This document shows positions 30,930 to 32,782 of a stretch of 32,782 nucleotides of DNA, one piece after another. The stretch's first letter is position 1; each line of letters begins with the position of its first letter. This stretch comes from an uncultured Bacteroidota bacterium (GTDB taxonomy: Bacteria; Bacteroidota; Bacteroidia; UKL13-3). The notes under the pieces were generated by a model. It was not told the origin of the DNA. It was given only the letters and a program-made list of their open reading frames with translations, and ran no database searches. The DNA is taken from contig CAIUDH010000051.1 of the NCBI GenBank assembly GCA_903897855.1, forward strand, positions 1-32,782, read 5' to 3'. Position numbers and translations under genes: made by a program.

Positions 30930-32782
30930 TTATTCCTTCACCCATTTCAATCTTAAGCTGTTACTTACCACACTAATGCTGCTTAAAGCCATGGCAGCAC
31001 CGGCAATCATGGGGTTAAGTAAAAACCCGTTAAATGGATAAAGAATACCTGCTGCAATAGGTATACCTATGATATTATAGATAAAGGCCCAAAAAAGGTT
31101 TTGCTTGATCGTGGCAACAGTTTGTTTTGAAAGATGAACGGCCAATGAAATCTTATTTAAGTCGGAAGAAATAATCGTCATCTTGGCCACGTCCATTGCT
31201 ATATCACTTCCTTTACCCATCGCAATGCTAACATCGGCCTGAGCCAAGGCGGCACTGTCATTAATACCATCACCCACCATAGCCACGATTTTACCCTCCA
31301 TTTGTAATTCTTTTATAAATGCCGCTTTCTGATTGGGCAACACCTCTGCCCTGTAATGTGTTATGCCTGTTTTTTTCGCTACGGCTTGGGCGGTTGATTC
31401 GCTATCGCCAGTGAGCATATAAACTTCTATCCCCAGAGTTTCTAGTTTGCGGACGGCGGCTTCAGAGGTAGTCTTGATGCTATCAGCTATTCCAATAATT
31501 GCAATCGCATTTTTCTCGTTGGCAAACCAGACCAAAGTTTTTGCTTCTTCACTCCATTCCTTGGCTTTCTCCATCAGTGTTTCGGCAATCGCTACATGCT
31601 TCTCTTCAAGAAAAAGCTTATTCCCAACAAACCATATTTCACCTCCAATTTCTGCTTCTGCTCCTTTTCCTAAAGTGCTCTCAAACATCTTTACTGGAAT
31701 CGATTCCAAACCAGTATAGTAATTTACAATCGCTTCGGCCAAGGGGTGTTCTGATTGCTTTTCTAAGCTCAATAAAACATCTTTCCTCGAGTCGTCATGG
31801 TTGAGCCAAACAATATCCGTCAATGCTGGTTTGCCTTCGGTGATAGTTCCTGTTTTGTCTAAGACTACTGCATTAATCTTTTTTGCCAATTCTAAGCTTT
31901 CAGCATCTTTAATTAAAATTCCGTTCTGTGCCGCTTTACCCACTCCCACCATTATTGCCGTTGGGGTAGCTAATCCTAAGGCACAAGGACAAGCTATCAC
32001 AAGCACCGTTACCAAGGCCAGTAAACCTTGTGTGAAACCATTTTCACCCCCAAAAATTAACCATAACATAAAGGACATAATAGAGATTGAAATCACTACC
32101 GGCACAAATATGCTTGCGATTTTATCGACTAATTTTTGAACCGGCGCCTTACTGCCTTGAGCATCTTGCACCGCACGTATAATTTGTGCCAGCATGGTTT
32201 CCGAACCTACCTTTTCGGCCCTAAACTGAAAGCTCCCTTTTTGATTTATGGTTCCTGCAAAAACGCTTTCAAATTCTTTCTTCAATACGGGTATCGCTTC
32301 ACCACTCAACATGCTTTCATCAACATAAGATGTTCCATTAATAACGATACCATCAACGGCTATTCTCTCGCCGGGTTTCACCAAAACCACTTCCCCTACT
32401 ACCAAATTTTCTATCGGGCTTATTCTTTGTTGGCCATCCTTGTCTACTACGGTGAGAGTTTGGGGTTGCATTCCCATCAGTTTCTTAATGGCTGTAGAGG
32501 TGTTGCCTTTGGCCTTTTCCTCCAATAGTTTTCCTAATAGTATAAACGAAATAACTACCGCAGAAGCTTCAAAATAAACATGTGAATGTAACCCTCTCGA
32601 ATGCCAAAAGCTGGAAAACAGGGTGTTGAAAACACTAAACAAATAGGCAACACCTGTACTTAGTGCAACCAATGTATCCATATTGGCAGAGCGATGTTTT
32701 GCCTGTTTCCATGCATTCATGAAAAATTCTTTTCCAAACCATAAAACGACTGGGGTCGAAAAAATCCACATCAGCAGATTAG
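30930..32782 (-). CDS. copA: Copper-type P1B ATPase, C-terminal part (cut by window edge)
   Basis: 617 residues of a heavy-metal P-type ATPase that exports Cu(I) (or Ag) across the inner membrane. Motifs in order: actuator loop DESMLSGEAIPV, the metal-site CPC in VIACPCALGLATPTA, the phosphorylated Asp in DKTGTITEGKP, HPLAEAIV, and GDGINDSAALAQAD. The frame stays open at the right edge; an ATG at 32771 is inside the membrane region and is not the real start, because one or more metal-binding domains and the first helices are expected further upstream. The C-terminal helices end in MAGAAMALSSISVVSNSLRL, as in CopA. Copper is favoured by the CPC and the terminal MxxSS motif. Confidence 0.93.
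   Translation of the reverse strand, partial: NLLMWIFSTPVVLWFGKEFFMNAWKQAKHRSANMDTLVALSTGVAYLFSVFNTLFSSFWHSRGLHSHVYFEASAVVISFILLGKLLEEKAKGNTSTAIKKLMGMQPQTLTVVDKDGQQRISPIENLVVGEVVLVKPGERIAVDGIVINGTSYVDESMLSGEAIPVLKKEFESVFAGTINQKGSFQFRAEKVGSETMLAQIIRAVQDAQGSKAPVQKLVDKIASIFVPVVISISIMSFMLWLIFGGENGFTQGLLALVTVLVIACPCALGLATPTAIMVGVGKAAQNGILIKDAESLELAKKINAVVLDKTGTITEGKPALTDIVWLNHDDSRKDVLLSLEKQSEHPLAEAIVNYYTGLESIPVKMFESTLGKGAEAEIGGEIWFVGNKLFLEEKHVAIAETLMEKAKEWSEEAKTLVWFANEKNAIAIIGIADSIKTTSEAAVRKLETLGIEVYMLTGDSESTAQAVAKKTGITHYRAEVLPNQKAAFIKELQMEGKIVAMVGDGINDSAALAQADVSIAMGKGSDIAMDVAKMTIISSDLNKISLAVHLSKQTVATIKQNLFWAFIYNIIGIPIAAGILYPFNGFLLNPMIAGAAMALSSISVVSNSLRLKWVKE

Noticed and set aside
1-32782. CRISPR arrays, tRNA genes, transposons and prophage genes
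   Set aside because: No regularly spaced repeats, tRNA-like cloverleaf, transposase, integrase or phage protein was seen on either strand.

Overview
This is an AT-rich window from the chromosome of a Bacteroidota bacterium, probably a free-living, T9SS-bearing lineage of the Chitinophagales, Sphingobacteriales or Flavobacteriales type. The evidence is a type A T9SS sorting domain, a PorV/PorQ-family barrel, LxSC-type lipoproteins, a fused alpha/beta 2-oxoacid dehydrogenase E1, TAnnTTTG-like promoter elements and little use of Shine-Dalgarno sites. The genus cannot be fixed from the sequence. No rRNA, tRNA, insertion sequence, prophage or CRISPR array was seen.

Left part (1-4730): an acetaldehyde/acetate module. 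A divergent AraC-family regulator, cut by the window edge, faces an aldehyde dehydrogenase, a DUF779 protein and acetyl-CoA synthetase. Together they would take acetaldehyde to acetate to acetyl-CoA. The divergent intergenic region carries two near-identical 19-bp direct repeats 21 bp apart, a likely operator for the AraC protein. A strong hairpin terminator lies between the dehydrogenase and DUF779.

Middle (4800-15300): mostly housekeeping genes. They are a DEAD-box RNA helicase, a membrane fatty-acid desaturase, a PorV/PorQ-like barrel paired with a beta-propeller lipoprotein, gpsA with a fused alpha/beta 2-oxoacid dehydrogenase E1, asd, recR (TTG start) and a DUF1566-like lipoprotein.

Right part (15366-30927): the most interesting region. 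A nine-gene co-oriented minus-strand cluster reads, in transcription order: ECF sigma factor; clan GH-A glycosidase; two different outer-membrane beta-barrels; two lipoproteins with carbohydrate-binding-like folds; GH3 beta-glucosidase; GH16-like lipoprotein; and a T9SS-secreted multi-module binding protein with no catalytic domain. Genes overlap or nearly touch, apart from one 161-bp gap, and a perfect 17-bp hairpin ends the cluster. The enzyme set (GH16 + GH3 + GH-A) matches what Bacteroidota use on beta-glucans such as laminarin, but there is no SusC/SusD pair. The two barrels and the ECF factor without an anti-sigma partner seem to stand in for the usual import and sensing parts. Beside it, a Nudix/winged-helix regulator with a decayed Nudix box is divergent from a FucP-type sugar MFS transporter, which could carry released sugars across the inner membrane. 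Inferred flow: binding by the T9SS protein and surface lipoproteins, cleavage by GH16 and GH-A enzymes, passage through the barrels, periplasmic GH3 cleavage, then MFS uptake.

The window ends inside a copper-type P1B ATPase gene whose N-terminus lies beyond the right edge.
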